A DNA stretch of 64,000 nt from Arcicella gelida (lineage in GTDB: Bacteria; Bacteroidota; Bacteroidia; Cytophagales; Spirosomataceae), in assembly GCF_034931025.1 (NCBI RefSeq), contig NZ_JAYGIL010000009.1, positions 124,001-188,000 on the forward strand. The letters are read 5' to 3'. The notes under the pieces are model-generated. The model was not told where the DNA came from. It ran no database searches and worked only from the letters and a program-made list of their open reading frames with translations. The translations under genes were made by a program, and so were the position numbers. Shown in pieces: positions 23,491 to 32,889 of this stretch (its first letter is position 1; each line of letters opens with the position of its first letter).

Positions 23491-25482
23491 TTACTTTTTC
23501 TTAGAAGTAATAATGATAACACCATTTTTAGCTTTCTCGCCGTATCTCATTATCGCTTTTTCATCTTTTAGGACGTCAATTTTTTCAATAGTATTTGGGT
23601 CGATTTTCTCTAATTTGAGCGATGAGGTTTCTACTCCATCTAAAATGTACATGGGTTGTGGTTTATTCTTCCATTCTTCTTGTTTTTTGTCTGTCCAAAT
23701 GGTTGTCTTGCTAAAACTTCTTTCTATTACTTCATTATCACCAGTTTGTATATTATTCAAGACAAAGTTGATAGGCACAGTAAAACGACTGTTAACTTTT
23801 TGACCTTTATGTACTCCTGCTGTCCATTGAGGAATAGTTTTTAAAACCCTAACAGCCTCTTCGTCCATACCATAGCCAGCACCTTTGAGAACACTGAAAT
23901 CGGCTGTTCTTCCTTCTCTTGTTACGGTAAATTGTATGTAAACTTTACCTGAGGCTTTTGCATTTTGAGCTTCCAAAGGATATCTTAGATTACTCTGAAG
24001 GTACTTGGCAAAAGCATCCATTCCTCCCGGAAATTCAGCCTGTTGGTCAACCGCTTTAAATACTTCAATAGTGTCTTTTTGAATTGACCTAGCTTCTGAG
24101 TTAGAATAGCCCATGACAATTATTTCATCTAATTTCTTCCATCCTTTAAACTCTTTGCTTGGTTCGTTAAGCAATAATTCTTGCGTAACATTGTCTTTTT
24201 TTACTTCTAATCCGAAGTTTACAGCCAACATTAGATTCTCTGATTGACCACTTTCTTTTAATTTTTTGATGGAATTTAAAGAACGGATTACTTCTTCTGC
24301 TAAAATAGAGCGCTCTTCTTTGGCATCTAAAATTTTAATATTTTCTATATTTCCAGACGGAGAAACCGTAAAACCAACCTGTACTTTACCAACAATTAAG
24401 TTTCTAATTGCAATTGAAGGGTAAAGTAAAACACGTTGAAGAGATTTCTTTAATACTTGTTCATTTGTAGAACCTTCGGATAATTCTTTTGCCAAAGCGG
24501 GACTAATAATGAGTGCGTCAGAAAGGTCGATTCCATTTTCTGATAAAACTTGGCGTGCAGATTTTGTTGATGAGATTCTTACCGCAGAAATATCTGTTTG
24601 GCTTACTTCAGAGATATTATCCTCAATCTTAGCAATTGATTTACTCGCTAATGTAGCCGAGGAAACCACAATCATAATCATAAAAAGTGGTGCTGTCAAA
24701 CCATATTTTAATAATGCGGTTCGGGTTGAACGTTGTTTTTGTAACATGTCTATTCTTAATTTTAAGAGTGATTTATTGAAAAAATTATTCGTTAACGGAA
24801 TCGCTTGTACGCCAAATTGTTCTTGAAAAAGTAACATGGCATAGTCGGCTTTTGATGCTTCGTGACGGCTTGCTACTTCATCGGCAATGAATTCATGAAT
24901 TTGTTTGATGGAACTTTTGTAGAGATAAACGATAGGATTAAACCAATTGAAAATGGCAATTAATTCAAAAAGCATAATATCGGCAGAATGTAATTGACGA
25001 ATGTGTACAAATTCATGTTTCATAATTGTTGAACGATTTTTCAACTCTTTACTAACAAAAACCATGTTGAAAAATGAAAAAGCTCTTTGATTTTTTTCTC
25101 CCGAAACTTTTTTCTTCATCATTTTGCCCAAGTAAGCTAAATTTCCTCCAAAACGACAAACTCCCAGAATAATCCCAACGATATATGCAAAGGCAAACAT
25201 ATCGCCTACCGTTAAGCTTCCTTTTGTGGCACTTTGGGCTGTCACATAAAAAGTTGTAGGTGAATAGAAAGTACTAAACGTTTGGGATACTTGTTCGGTA
25301 ACAAACCAACTTCTTACCCATTCTGATTGCATCAATGGCACAAAAAAAGCCAAAGCAGCCGATGCTACCAAGTAGCCTCGATTGAGGTTGAAAAAAGTTT
25401 CTGTTCGCAATAACAGTCGATAGAAACCATAAAAAAGTATCAAATACAGATTTACTTGGAGGAGGTAGCTTAGCCAATTCAT
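23491..25482 (-). CDS. M56 (BlaR1-type) metalloprotease fused to TonB_C and plug-like domains
   Basis: 663 residues. Residues 1-290 are a membrane M56 peptidase with several helices, the zinc motif HEFVH near residue 156 and the conserved EFIADEVA. Two TonB_C-like modules follow (about 340-420, degenerate, and 485-580, well formed: EFPGGMDAFAKYLQSNLRYP). The last 65 residues (PMYILDGVETSSLKLEKIDP ... NGVIIITSKKK) resemble the plug of a TonB-dependent receptor. The BlaI repressor and ExbD lie upstream on the same strand. BlaR1 relatives cleave BlaI-type repressors on an envelope signal; here the signal may concern TonB energy transfer, which is inference. Confidence 0.88.
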   Translation of the reverse strand: MNWLSYLLQVNLYLILFYGFYRLLLRTETFFNLNRGYLVASAALAFFVPLMQSEWVRSWFVTEQVSQTFSTFYSPTTFYVTAQSATKGSLTVGDMFAFAYIVGIILGVCRFGGNLAYLGKMMKKKVSGEKNQRAFSFFNMVFVSKELKNRSTIMKHEFVHIRQLHSADIMLFELIAIFNWFNPIVYLYKSSIKQIHEFIADEVASRHEASKADYAMLLFQEQFGVQAIPLTNNFFNKSLLKLRIDMLQKQRSTRTALLKYGLTAPLFMIMIVVSSATLASKSIAKIEDNISEVSQTDISAVRISSTKSARQVLSENGIDLSDALIISPALAKELSEGSTNEQVLKKSLQRVLLYPSIAIRNLIVGKVQVGFTVSPSGNIENIKILDAKEERSILAEEVIRSLNSIKKLKESGQSENLMLAVNFGLEVKKDNVTQELLLNEPSKEFKGWKKLDEIIVMGYSNSEARSIQKDTIEVFKAVDQQAEFPGGMDAFAKYLQSNLRYPLEAQNAKASGKVYIQFTVTREGRTADFSVLKGAGYGMDEEAVRVLKTIPQWTAGVHKGQKVNSRFTVPINFVLNNIQTGDNEVIERSFSKTTIWTDKKQEEWKNKPQPMYILDGVETSSLKLEKIDPNTIEKIDVLKDEKAIMRYGEKAKNGVIIITSKKK

Positions 25483-25535
25483 AGTAACGTAAATTTGGTT
25501 TTCGGATAGCTTAATAGAAAAAGAAATACACTTAT

Positions 25536-26036
25536 TTATTTAATACTCAGTAGTTTTTCGTCATCAGGTGTAATGTTAACGATAGCATAACGTTTGTTAT
25601 TAGTGATTTTCATTTCATCTAATAAATCAATCATGTTTCTATATTTTGCCTTATCTGTAGATTTAATGACCACCGTAAAATTGTCGCCAATTCTACGTTT
25701 ATAGTCAAACAATACTTTTCTGATGCCATTATCAGAGAAATCTGTACTGCTCACTTTCGGATTACATTCCAATCCTTGGTAGTAGAAAATCTTATTTTGG
25801 TCATCCAATACAACGTTTAATGATTCTGAACAGCGAACAGGAGAACTTTTGATTCCATCTTTGTCAGGCATATTCAATTGCATAATGACAGGTTTTGCTA
25901 GGGTAGTGGTAAGCATGAAAAAAGTAATGAGTAGAAAACCTAAATCTACCATTGGTGTCATATCTATCTTGGTTGATAATTTATGACTTCTCTTTTTTGA
26001 ACCATTGCTTTTATCGGATGCAGATATTTCAGCCAT
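25536..26036 (-). CDS. ExbD/TolR-family biopolymer transport protein
   Basis: 166 residues. One N-terminal helix (about 27-47) includes the conserved DMTPMVDLGFLLITFFMLTT with the proton-path Asp, then a periplasmic domain. It lies between BlaI and the M56-TonB gene. No exbB/tolQ partner is adjacent, so it must use an ExbB encoded elsewhere. ExbD powers TonB. Confidence 0.92.
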   Translation of the reverse strand: MAEISASDKSNGSKKRSHKLSTKIDMTPMVDLGFLLITFFMLTTTLAKPVIMQLNMPDKDGIKSSPVRCSESLNVVLDDQNKIFYYQGLECNPKVSSTDFSDNGIRKVLFDYKRRIGDNFTVVIKSTDKAKYRNMIDLLDEMKITNNKRYAIVNITPDDEKLLSIK

Positions 26037-26322
26037 CGTATTTAATTTAAGTATAAGTTGTGAATTATGAATTGTACACTACCACGGTTTAAAATATTGA
26101 TTAACAGTATTTTAATTTGAGAATTTAAAAAATAGGTTTTAAGGTGTGGAAAATTACTTCATCAACAGTAATAGAACATTGTTAAATGTTATGTCTTAAT
26201 AGGATAGTTTTCTATGTAATATTTTTACTTAAATTGAAGCTAATTTTTGCAAAATAAATGAGATTGTAAATGAATTAAAGTGTTGTATATCAAATGTTTA
26301 AAATTCATAACTCATATTTATT

Positions 26323-26706
26323 TTACTGCCCTTCTTCTTTCATTTTATTAATCATGTTCAAAATCTCATCTGCATCTTTTACGTCAATTTTCCCTTTTTT
26401 AGAGAAGAATGAGAAAAGACTAGAGAATGAATTTTCAAAGTAACCTTCGACCAATTTTTCAGTAGCGAAAGAACTATAACTTTCTTTACTGATAATTGGG
26501 AAGTATTCATGCGATTTTCCATAAGAATTGTGACTAACAAATCCTTTTTCCTGTAAAATTCTGATAATAGTCGAAACCGTATTATATGCTGGTTTGGGTT
26601 CAGGCAGTTCGTCCAAAACGTCCTTGACAAAGCCCTTTTCTATTTGCCAAAGTACTTGCATAATTTGTTCTTCAGCTTTGGTTAGTTCTCTTTCTACTGC
26701 TTGCAT
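26323..26706 (-). CDS. BlaI/MecI/CopY-family transcriptional repressor
   Basis: 127 residues. The winged helix region LTKAEEQIMQVLWQIEKGFVKDVLDEL and KPAYNTVSTIIRILQEKGFVSH are typical of BlaI. In this family a membrane M56 protease inactivates the repressor by cleavage. The M56 gene lies two genes downstream, so the pair is probably a signalling unit. The 286-base gap to exbD suggests a separate promoter there; nothing else is seen in that gap except heptad-like AGTTGTG/AATTATG near 26050. Confidence 0.92.
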   Translation of the reverse strand: MQAVERELTKAEEQIMQVLWQIEKGFVKDVLDELPEPKPAYNTVSTIIRILQEKGFVSHNSYGKSHEYFPIISKESYSSFATEKLVEGYFENSFSSLFSFFSKKGKIDVKDADEILNMINKMKEEGQ

Positions 26707-26848
26707 TTTTCTTTAACTTTTATTTAAGTTTGATACCCTTTTGAATTCTTGGTTAAATATAAAACTAATATTTTAGTTTACAAACTATTTTCTTAGTTTT
26801 TGAAATTATTTTATGAATAAACATAAAAAAAGCGATGTTTCCACCGCT

Positions 26849-27937
26849 TTAAACGAATAATTTTTCGCCTACTTTCAAGATTTTTAGTGTTTGATTGATT
26901 TTCCCGTCTTTTTCTAATTGTTTTAAAATTTGTTCAGGTTCAGAAAGGGGTTCATCAGCTTGATCGAAAGTTCCGTAATGAAAAGGAATCATTATTTTAG
27001 CTTTGGTTTCGTTGAAAGCCTGTACAGCGTGTTCGGGGTCTTGATGGTTTGGCGACATAAACCAGCGTGGAGAGTAAGCTCCAGCACCAATCATGGCTAC
27101 ATCAATATTGGGAAATAAAGTAGCTACTTCTTTAAAATGATTTCCATAGCCCGAATCTCCACCAAAGTAAATGGTTTTGTCTTTACTTTTTAAAACAAAT
27201 GCTCCCCAAAGTCTTTCGTTGGCATCGCCTAAAGAACGATTTGACCAATGTCTGGAAGGTAAAAAGTAAATAGATAAATCGTCTTTGGTTTGATATTGCT
27301 GATACCAACCTGCTTCTTGAATTTCGTTATTGGGAATCCATTTGTGAAGTAAAGTCTTCATTTTCAAACCTGTCAGAAAAATAGCCTTTGGGTTTTGACT
27401 TTGTAATAATTTCAGACTGTCTTTATCGCAATGATCGTAATGAGCGTGAGAAACCAAAATATAATCAAGATTTTGGAGTTTTTCAGGCGAAATCGGTAAT
27501 TCAGAATGGCGTTTTGTGGCAGGAATTTTTCCTAAAACAGGGTCAATCAAAATTTGTTTTCCATTCAAACGAATAAAAAATGAAGCATGACCAAGCCAAA
27601 CAATCATATCTTTGGTTTCAGTCAAGAAAGCATCATTTTTAATTACTTCCAACTGCCAAGTATCTTCTTTTTTGAATTGTTTCTGAGGATTTTTGGTTGT
27701 CATCCATTTAAAAACAGTGCCAAATTTATGGATAAAAGGAAATTCATGATTCATAAAACGACCGTCTTGGTCAACAGGTGTACCTTCCCAAGTAGCCAGA
27801 ATGGTTTTTAAATCGGGATTATTCGTGCGAGTTTTAATCATTTGTGTTTTTTCAGCTTGAGTAAAAAGAATACCCCCGCTAGCTTTTGAAACCGTAGCGA
27901 GGGTAAGTATTTTATGAATGAATTTCCTTCTTTTCAT
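26849..27937 (-). CDS. Metallo-beta-lactamase-fold hydrolase (UlaG/NAPE-PLD-like), exported
   Basis: 362 residues. A twin-arginine-like start (MKRRKFIHKILTLATVSKAS) suggests export. The zinc motif SHAHYDHCDKDSLK is near residue 160, with LGHASFFIRLNGKQILIDPVLG before it and FGGDSGYGNHFKE and PFHYGTFDQ after, which match NAPE-phospholipase-D-like and UlaG-like enzymes. The substrate is unknown; phospholipid or lactone cleavage is possible. A paralogue lies at 60853-61965. Downstream of dnaX, same strand. Confidence 0.88.
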   Translation of the reverse strand: MKRRKFIHKILTLATVSKASGGILFTQAEKTQMIKTRTNNPDLKTILATWEGTPVDQDGRFMNHEFPFIHKFGTVFKWMTTKNPQKQFKKEDTWQLEVIKNDAFLTETKDMIVWLGHASFFIRLNGKQILIDPVLGKIPATKRHSELPISPEKLQNLDYILVSHAHYDHCDKDSLKLLQSQNPKAIFLTGLKMKTLLHKWIPNNEIQEAGWYQQYQTKDDLSIYFLPSRHWSNRSLGDANERLWGAFVLKSKDKTIYFGGDSGYGNHFKEVATLFPNIDVAMIGAGAYSPRWFMSPNHQDPEHAVQAFNETKAKIMIPFHYGTFDQADEPLSEPEQILKQLEKDGKINQTLKILKVGEKLFV

Positions 27938-27968
27938 TGAATAAAGAATTTTTCAAACTTGGATATAT

Positions 27969-28035
27969 GTGAAAACAAGCGTGGCTCAAATGATAGTAAC
28001 TCGGTTGCTTGTGAAAACACAAGTAACGGCTCAAA
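27969..28035. repeat. Imperfect direct repeat with a hairpin
   Basis: Copy 1 (27969-27992) and copy 2 (28011-28035) share GTGAAAACA...GGCTCAAAT. Between and into copy 2, GTTGCTTGTG (28004-28013) pairs with CACAAGTAAC (28018-28027), one G-T pair, AAAA loop. No T-run follows on the minus strand. Confidence 0.5.
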
Positions 28036-28075
28036 TTGTTTCTGAGTATTCATAATTTAAAAGCCTAGAGCTTTA

Positions 28076-29791
28076 TCAATAATCATAATCCAAACCCAAT
28101 ACATTTCTCAATTCATTCATAGCAGGGTTTTTCTCTGCCAAAAAACGAAACTTATCAGCCTGCGTATAAATCAGCGTTTTATTTTCTACTTCTGCTACAA
28201 CAACTTCAAGATGGATTGTTGAGTTTTGTAAAACTTGTCTGAGATGAGTAAGAATTTCTGTTCTTAACGTAGTAGTCAATAAATCTACTTGAATATCATT
28301 ATCTACTTCTAAATGAATTGTCGTTCCTTTCAACGTAAAAGGTCTATTCAAAATAACATATTCACTGAAACGCTGTTTTTCTTCTAAATGTTGTACCAAA
28401 TCGTCCCAAGCTTTCTGGAATTCCTCTTGGCTAAAAACTCTATTTTGTTGAACTGTAGCTTTTGGAGTAACGATATGCTGCGGTTCTTGGGCTTGAGTAA
28501 CAGGTTTTCCAAGTGTTGCAGTACTTCTTAATTTGCCAATTTGTGGATTGCTGATTGGGATTTGGGGAATATTCACCGAAGTAGTATCCGAACTTACATT
28601 CGTAGTTTCGTGTACTTTCGTTTCGTTTTCCTTAGTCCCTAAATCCTTTCCCAAGCCATCGCCCTCCGTTGCTGGTAAATTGGCTAAATTCAATACTTTA
28701 GAAATATTTGCTAGTTTCAATAAGCAAATTTCTACGTGTAATTTCTGATTTTTGGCTGCTTTATAATTCAAATCACAAGTTGAACCAATACTTAAAGCAG
28801 AAGCTAAAAATGAATAAAGAGCATTAGCAGATTGCGTTAAATATTTTGCCTGAACAGTTTCAGAAACTTGTAATAACCTGACCGTGACGGGGTCTTTACA
28901 AACCAAAAGATTTCGGAAATGTTCCAATAAGCCAACAATAAATTGATGTCCATCGAAACCTTTTTTCAAGATTTCATCAAACAATAAAAGCGATTCTGAA
29001 ATGTTTGCATTTACCAAAGCATCTGTCATTTTGAAGTAATAATCATAATCCAAAATGTGTAAATTATCTAATACTTCAGCATAACGGAGAACATTATCTT
29101 TAGAAAAAGTAACGTTCAAATCAAACATTGAAAGAGCGTCTCTTAAACCACCATCGGCTTTTTGGGCGATTAATTCCAGTGCATCATTATCAGCTTCAAT
29201 GCCTTCTTGCAATGCAATTTTTGACAAATGCTGAGTCATGTCATTAATTTGAATTCTATTGAAATCAAAAATCTGACAGCGAGAAAGAATCGTTGGAAGA
29301 ATTTTATGCTTTTCGGTAGTGGCTAAAATGAAAATTGCATACGAAGGTGGTTCTTCTAAAGTTTTCAAAAAGGCATTGAAAGCACTTGTTGAAAGCATGT
29401 GAACCTCATCAATGATATAAATTTTATATTTTCCTGACTGCGGAGGATAACGCACTTGGTCTATCAAACTACGAATGTCATCAACCGAATTGTTTGAAGC
29501 AGCATCCAATTCGTGAATATTAAACGAAGCATTATTCTGAAAAGAACGACAAGATTCGCATTCTCCACAAGCTTCGGCTTCTTCGCTAAGATTCTGACAG
29601 TTAATAGTTTTTGCTAAAATTCTGGCACAAGTAGTTTTTCCAACACCACGAGGACCACAAAACAAAAAAGCTTGTGCCAAATGATTGGTACGGATAGCAT
29701 TTTTGAGCGTAGTAGTGATATGCGACTGACCAACGACGGAATCAAATAATTGCGGGCGATATTTTCGGGCTGAAACGACAAAGTTTTCCAT
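28076..29791 (-). CDS. dnaX: DNA polymerase III subunit gamma/tau
   Basis: 571 residues from the ATG at 29791 (MENFVVSARKYRPQLFDSVVGQ), preferred over a frame start at 29809. Walker A GPRGVGKTTCARI (about residue 44), the zinc cysteines in CGECESC, Walker B IIDEVHML and the sensor/SRC motif SRCQIF identify the AAA+ clamp-loader subunit. The C-terminal ~200 residues are poorly conserved and probably form the tau-type tail. It is the motor of the clamp loader, cytoplasmic. Confidence 0.95.
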   Translation of the reverse strand: MENFVVSARKYRPQLFDSVVGQSHITTTLKNAIRTNHLAQAFLFCGPRGVGKTTCARILAKTINCQNLSEEAEACGECESCRSFQNNASFNIHELDAASNNSVDDIRSLIDQVRYPPQSGKYKIYIIDEVHMLSTSAFNAFLKTLEEPPSYAIFILATTEKHKILPTILSRCQIFDFNRIQINDMTQHLSKIALQEGIEADNDALELIAQKADGGLRDALSMFDLNVTFSKDNVLRYAEVLDNLHILDYDYYFKMTDALVNANISESLLLFDEILKKGFDGHQFIVGLLEHFRNLLVCKDPVTVRLLQVSETVQAKYLTQSANALYSFLASALSIGSTCDLNYKAAKNQKLHVEICLLKLANISKVLNLANLPATEGDGLGKDLGTKENETKVHETTNVSSDTTSVNIPQIPISNPQIGKLRSTATLGKPVTQAQEPQHIVTPKATVQQNRVFSQEEFQKAWDDLVQHLEEKQRFSEYVILNRPFTLKGTTIHLEVDNDIQVDLLTTTLRTEILTHLRQVLQNSTIHLEVVVAEVENKTLIYTQADKFRFLAEKNPAMNELRNVLGLDYDY

Positions 29792-30000
29792 ACACAAATG
29801 TAGGTACAAGTGTACGATTTGGCAAATGTGAATCAGAGGATGTTACTTTTGTAGATTTAGTTTTTGGATAACTATTGATACGTTGATTTTAAGCTAAGTA
29901 TTCTTGGAAATCTTGTAGAAAGGATATTTTTTGTAATTTAGCGTTCTTGAATTATCTACAAATTTTCTGATTTTACTGCTAGACCCTCATTTATAGTGGT

Positions 30001-30076
30001 GTTTTGACTAAGCCAATCGAGAGGTCGAGCAATGTTACATTGCAAAAATGGAACGCATTTTATAATTATTCACCAA
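30001..30076. repeat. Left copy of a direct repeat flanking a gene cassette
   Basis: This and 30811-30882 share GTTTT[G/C]ACTA at one end and the core GTTACATTGCAAAAATG followed by a close match to ACGYATTTTAT at the other. The 46 bases from 30031 match at about 85 percent by eye. The repeats are 810 bases apart and enclose exactly one gene. Confidence 0.6.
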
Positions 30077-30104
30077 AATCAGATTAATCTGTACTTCGTC
30101 TTAG

Positions 30105-30728
30105 TTAGTCCCATTTAGTCAAAAGATTAAATTCTTTGTCAATATACAATTTCAGGCAACTTCCTTTGTCTATACGTAGTAATTTCAATTCAACAGTATT
30201 GTTGTGTTTTTTTGTTTTCAATGTTAGCGTTACAGGTTCAACTTCAGGGTACCTGTCTGTACCTCGCCCGTTCACATATTTTGGATAGTAATAAAAAACC
30301 TTTGATTCTGAACGCTCTAATTCACCAATGACTTTTTCAAAGTAGTTACTTTTTAATTTTAGTTCGGCTAAATCATCTACTTCGTTTTTGTTATAGATTT
30401 TTATGTATGCCCTCTTTTCAAGGTCAGCCTGTTTTACTAAAACCAAATAAGCTGCTGGAATATTTGCCAAAATAAGACTAAGTCCAAAGATTGATTGTCG
30501 AATGAAGTTGGGATAGTTTCTGATTGCAAAAATTATTACCAAAAGAAGTCCGATAGTTGCGATTGGAATTGAAATTAGTGTCCATAACAAACCATACCCT
30601 TCAAAGCTATTTAAGTCAATTGCGAAAAACGCTCTTGCTGTCCACCAAGTAAAGAAAATAAAAAGACCAACAGTCAATGGAATAAGTCCACATAGAAGTC
30701 CGATTTTGTATAGAATTTTATTTTTCAT
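30105..30728 (-). CDS. Membrane protein of unknown function in a cassette-like unit
   Basis: 207 residues from the ATG at 30728 (MKNKILYKIG); a frame start at 30818 would run through the flanking repeat and is unlikely. Three or four hydrophobic helices cover residues 8-110 (GLIPLTVGLFIFFTWWTARAFF, LLWTLISIPIATIGLLLVIIFA, SIFGLSLILANIPAAYLVLV); the rest is a soluble C-terminal domain with EVEPVTLTLKTKKHNNTVELK. No family recognised. It lies between direct repeats downstream of dnaX, and may have been inserted as a unit. Confidence 0.6.
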   Translation of the reverse strand: MKNKILYKIGLLCGLIPLTVGLFIFFTWWTARAFFAIDLNSFEGYGLLWTLISIPIATIGLLLVIIFAIRNYPNFIRQSIFGLSLILANIPAAYLVLVKQADLEKRAYIKIYNKNEVDDLAELKLKSNYFEKVIGELERSESKVFYYYPKYVNGRGTDRYPEVEPVTLTLKTKKHNNTVELKLLRIDKGSCLKLYIDKEFNLLTKWD

Positions 30729-30810
30729 GTTTAATTTTTTGTTTTTGTGTCGTCCGCTACAATTGCACCTAACGAACATATAACCGCCACAAGCCCTCGA
30801 TTGGCATAGA

Positions 30811-30882
30811 GTTTTCACTACGCTATAGTGTAAAGTAATGTGTTACATTGCAAAAATGACACGTATTTTATTATTATTCCCA
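30811..30882. repeat. Right copy of the direct repeat flanking the cassette
   Basis: Partner of 30001-30076 (GTTACATTGCAAAAATG at 30842-30858). Just outside, CTCGATTGGC (30797-30806) is the reverse complement of GCCAATCGAG at 30012-30021 beside the left copy. Confidence 0.6.
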
Positions 30883-30993
30883 AGTTGTATATCATATATA
30901 TACTTCTAGCCTTCAGCTTCTAGGAACACGGAATAATTCTAAGTTTGAAAACACTATGCCAAACTTGGGTTTGATTTATCCTAGTGCTAATTT

Positions 30994-31334
30994 TTAAATG
31001 ACCTTTTTACTTCCTTCTGGAGTAAACCTTATCCATATTGTATCACCAGCGGAATAATCATATTGGCTTTTAATATTAACTATCCCTTTTTTTAATTTGT
31101 GTGTTCCCCACCCCAGTTTTTGGGAAGTGAGGCATATTATATAGTAGCTGATGAGTCTATTTCGCCAGTTATAAATACTGATACATTGTTGTGTTGTATG
31201 CCAGTATGAGCTGAGATAGAGTCAATGAAATAATGTTTTTTTGATAAATCTGTTATTTTAAATTCTGCAAATTTACGTTCGTAACTACTTAGAAAAATAA
31301 ATGTGCTAATTAGTAATACTAATAATCGCTTCAT
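30994..31334 (-). pseudogene. Small exported protein gene broken by a frameshift
   Basis: From the ATG at 31334 the frame encodes MKRLLVLLISTFIFLSSYERK... (65 residues) and stops at 31137. In the neighbouring frame it continues smoothly to a second stop at 30994, encoding ...KGIVNIKSQYDYSAGDTIWI then RFTPEGSKKVI, which reads like a genuine C-terminus. The frames change at or near TATATAATAT around 31137-31145. An intact form would be about 113 residues with a signal peptide. A sequencing error or programmed slippage cannot be ruled out. Family unknown. Confidence 0.5.
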
Positions 31335-31434
31335 TGCTTGGATGTGAGTAGCGTTAAAATTTTGAGGGTTAGTTATTATTATTTTTTTATGAAAAATAAT
31401 CTTATTGTAACTGTTGACTAAGTTGAAATAAAAT

Positions 31435-32022
31435 TTATCTTTCACCAACTAATTTAGTCAATGAAAAGCCCCAAACTTTGTTGCTTAGTTTCGTATAAGA
31501 ATTATCTAATGTATTGGCTGTTCCAAGCGTGTAATTGATACTTATTCTCAAGCCTTCTACGACTTCATAACCAGCGATTAGATTTACACCCATATCAAAA
31601 CGATTCGCTTTTCCCGCACCGAAATCATAGTCGCTACTTTTTCCTTGAATGACTACTTTGCCATTAATAGCATGAGCGGCATAAATTCCACCACCAATTG
31701 TAAAATCATTAGTTACTTCATAAAGTAAATTGATGGGTATTTCGATGTAGTTGACTGTGGACTTACTACTTGGTGTTTGGCTCACATAGCCTTTTTGAGA
31801 GAAAAGTAAATTGGGTTGAAGTAGCGTTCTTTCTGTTAATCTGGTTTCTAATAATATGCCAGCATGAAAAGAAGTAAGTGCATCTTGGGCAACTGTTACT
31901 CCACCTGAAGTAATGGAAACATTAGCTAGATTCACTCCGCCTTTTAGACCAAAGCGTGTTTGTGCTTTTGAAGAGAAAGTGAAAAATAATAAAACTAAAG
32001 CTAGTAGGGTTTTATTAGTCAT
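31435..32022 (-). CDS. PorT-like outer membrane beta-barrel protein
   Basis: 195 residues with a Sec signal peptide ending SSKAQ, then TRFGLKGGVNLANVS, the typical opening of the outer-membrane beta-barrel (PorT/OMP_b-brl_2) family, alternating strands throughout, and an end in LTKLVGER. Tandem paralogue of 32131-32748. Function unknown. Confidence 0.88.
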   Translation of the reverse strand: MTNKTLLALVLLFFTFSSKAQTRFGLKGGVNLANVSITSGGVTVAQDALTSFHAGILLETRLTERTLLQPNLLFSQKGYVSQTPSSKSTVNYIEIPINLLYEVTNDFTIGGGIYAAHAINGKVVIQGKSSDYDFGAGKANRFDMGVNLIAGYEVVEGLRISINYTLGTANTLDNSYTKLSNKVWGFSLTKLVGER

Positions 32023-32130
32023 ACTTTTGGTCGATTAAATAGAAATTTTGTGTGAATAATTTTTTAAATCAAAAAGCCCAGCAGTTTATTTGCTGAGCTT
32101 TCGATTTATGTTGTAATAACAATAGATTAT

Positions 32131-32748
32131 CTATCTTTCCCCAAAAAACTTTGTAAGTGAAATACCAATTACATTATTTTTTATACTTGAAGAACCGCCA
32201 TTATCAATGTTGACAAGACCTAATGAATAATTAGCACTTATTCTTAAGCCATCAATTACTTCATAACCAACAGTAAAATTTAAACCGTAATCTAAGCGTT
32301 TCATCCCACCCTCACCAAATTCTATATCTTGCGATTCTGATTTGTTAGTACTTTTATCAGTTACAATACTTTGACCACCTAATGCATACCCTAAATATGG
32401 GCCACCACCAATCGTTAAATAATCTACAACTTCATATACTACATTTACAGGAAGTTCAATGTAACTATACGTAGATTTTAGAGATATTACTCCAAGTACA
32501 TTTACATCTTTAAAGCCTTTTTGAGAAAATAACAATTTAGGTTCAAGATATAATCTATCAGCCAATTGAGCTTCAACAACAGCTCCAACATGAAAAGATG
32601 TGATTGGCTTTGAATCAAAGGAAACACCACCAGCAGAAACAGAAGCATTAGCAAGATTACCTCCAGCTTTAATCCCGAAACGAGTTTGAGCTTTAGAGGC
32701 GAAAGAGAACGCAATTAAGCTAAGAATTAGTAGAAGTTTTTTGTTCAT
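32131..32748 (-). CDS. PorT-like outer membrane beta-barrel protein, paralogue
   Basis: 205 residues; signal peptide ending ASKAQ, then TRFGIKAGGNLANASVS. It is colinear with the neighbour at 31435 (same N-terminus, GGGxYxxxA motif, LRISxNYSLG, end in LTKFFGER), so the pair arose by tandem duplication. The gap between them is 108 bases, so they may be cotranscribed. Outer membrane; role unknown. Confidence 0.88.
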   Translation of the reverse strand: MNKKLLLILSLIAFSFASKAQTRFGIKAGGNLANASVSAGGVSFDSKPITSFHVGAVVEAQLADRLYLEPKLLFSQKGFKDVNVLGVISLKSTYSYIELPVNVVYEVVDYLTIGGGPYLGYALGGQSIVTDKSTNKSESQDIEFGEGGMKRLDYGLNFTVGYEVIDGLRISANYSLGLVNIDNGGSSSIKNNVIGISLTKFFGER

Positions 32749-32889
32749 TTTGTGTATAGTTTAAGTGTTTATTTATTGAGTGTAAAGGTAATATATGAAG
32801 AAATACTATCAAATTTTAATATTTATTGTTATTTTGTAATGTATTGATTTTTAAGTTGTTATAAAGATTATTTTTTATTAAACGGTAAT

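Noticed and set aside
30768..30882. An integron attC site beside the cassette-like gene
   Set aside because: Only one half of the core (ACCTAAC) fits; no matching GTTRRRY half and no integrase gene in the window. Kept as a finding on direct repeats only.
31137..31448. A 103-residue protein starting at 31448
   Set aside because: The first 38 residues overlap the end of the barrel gene region and lack a signal; the ATG at 31334 gives a signal peptide.
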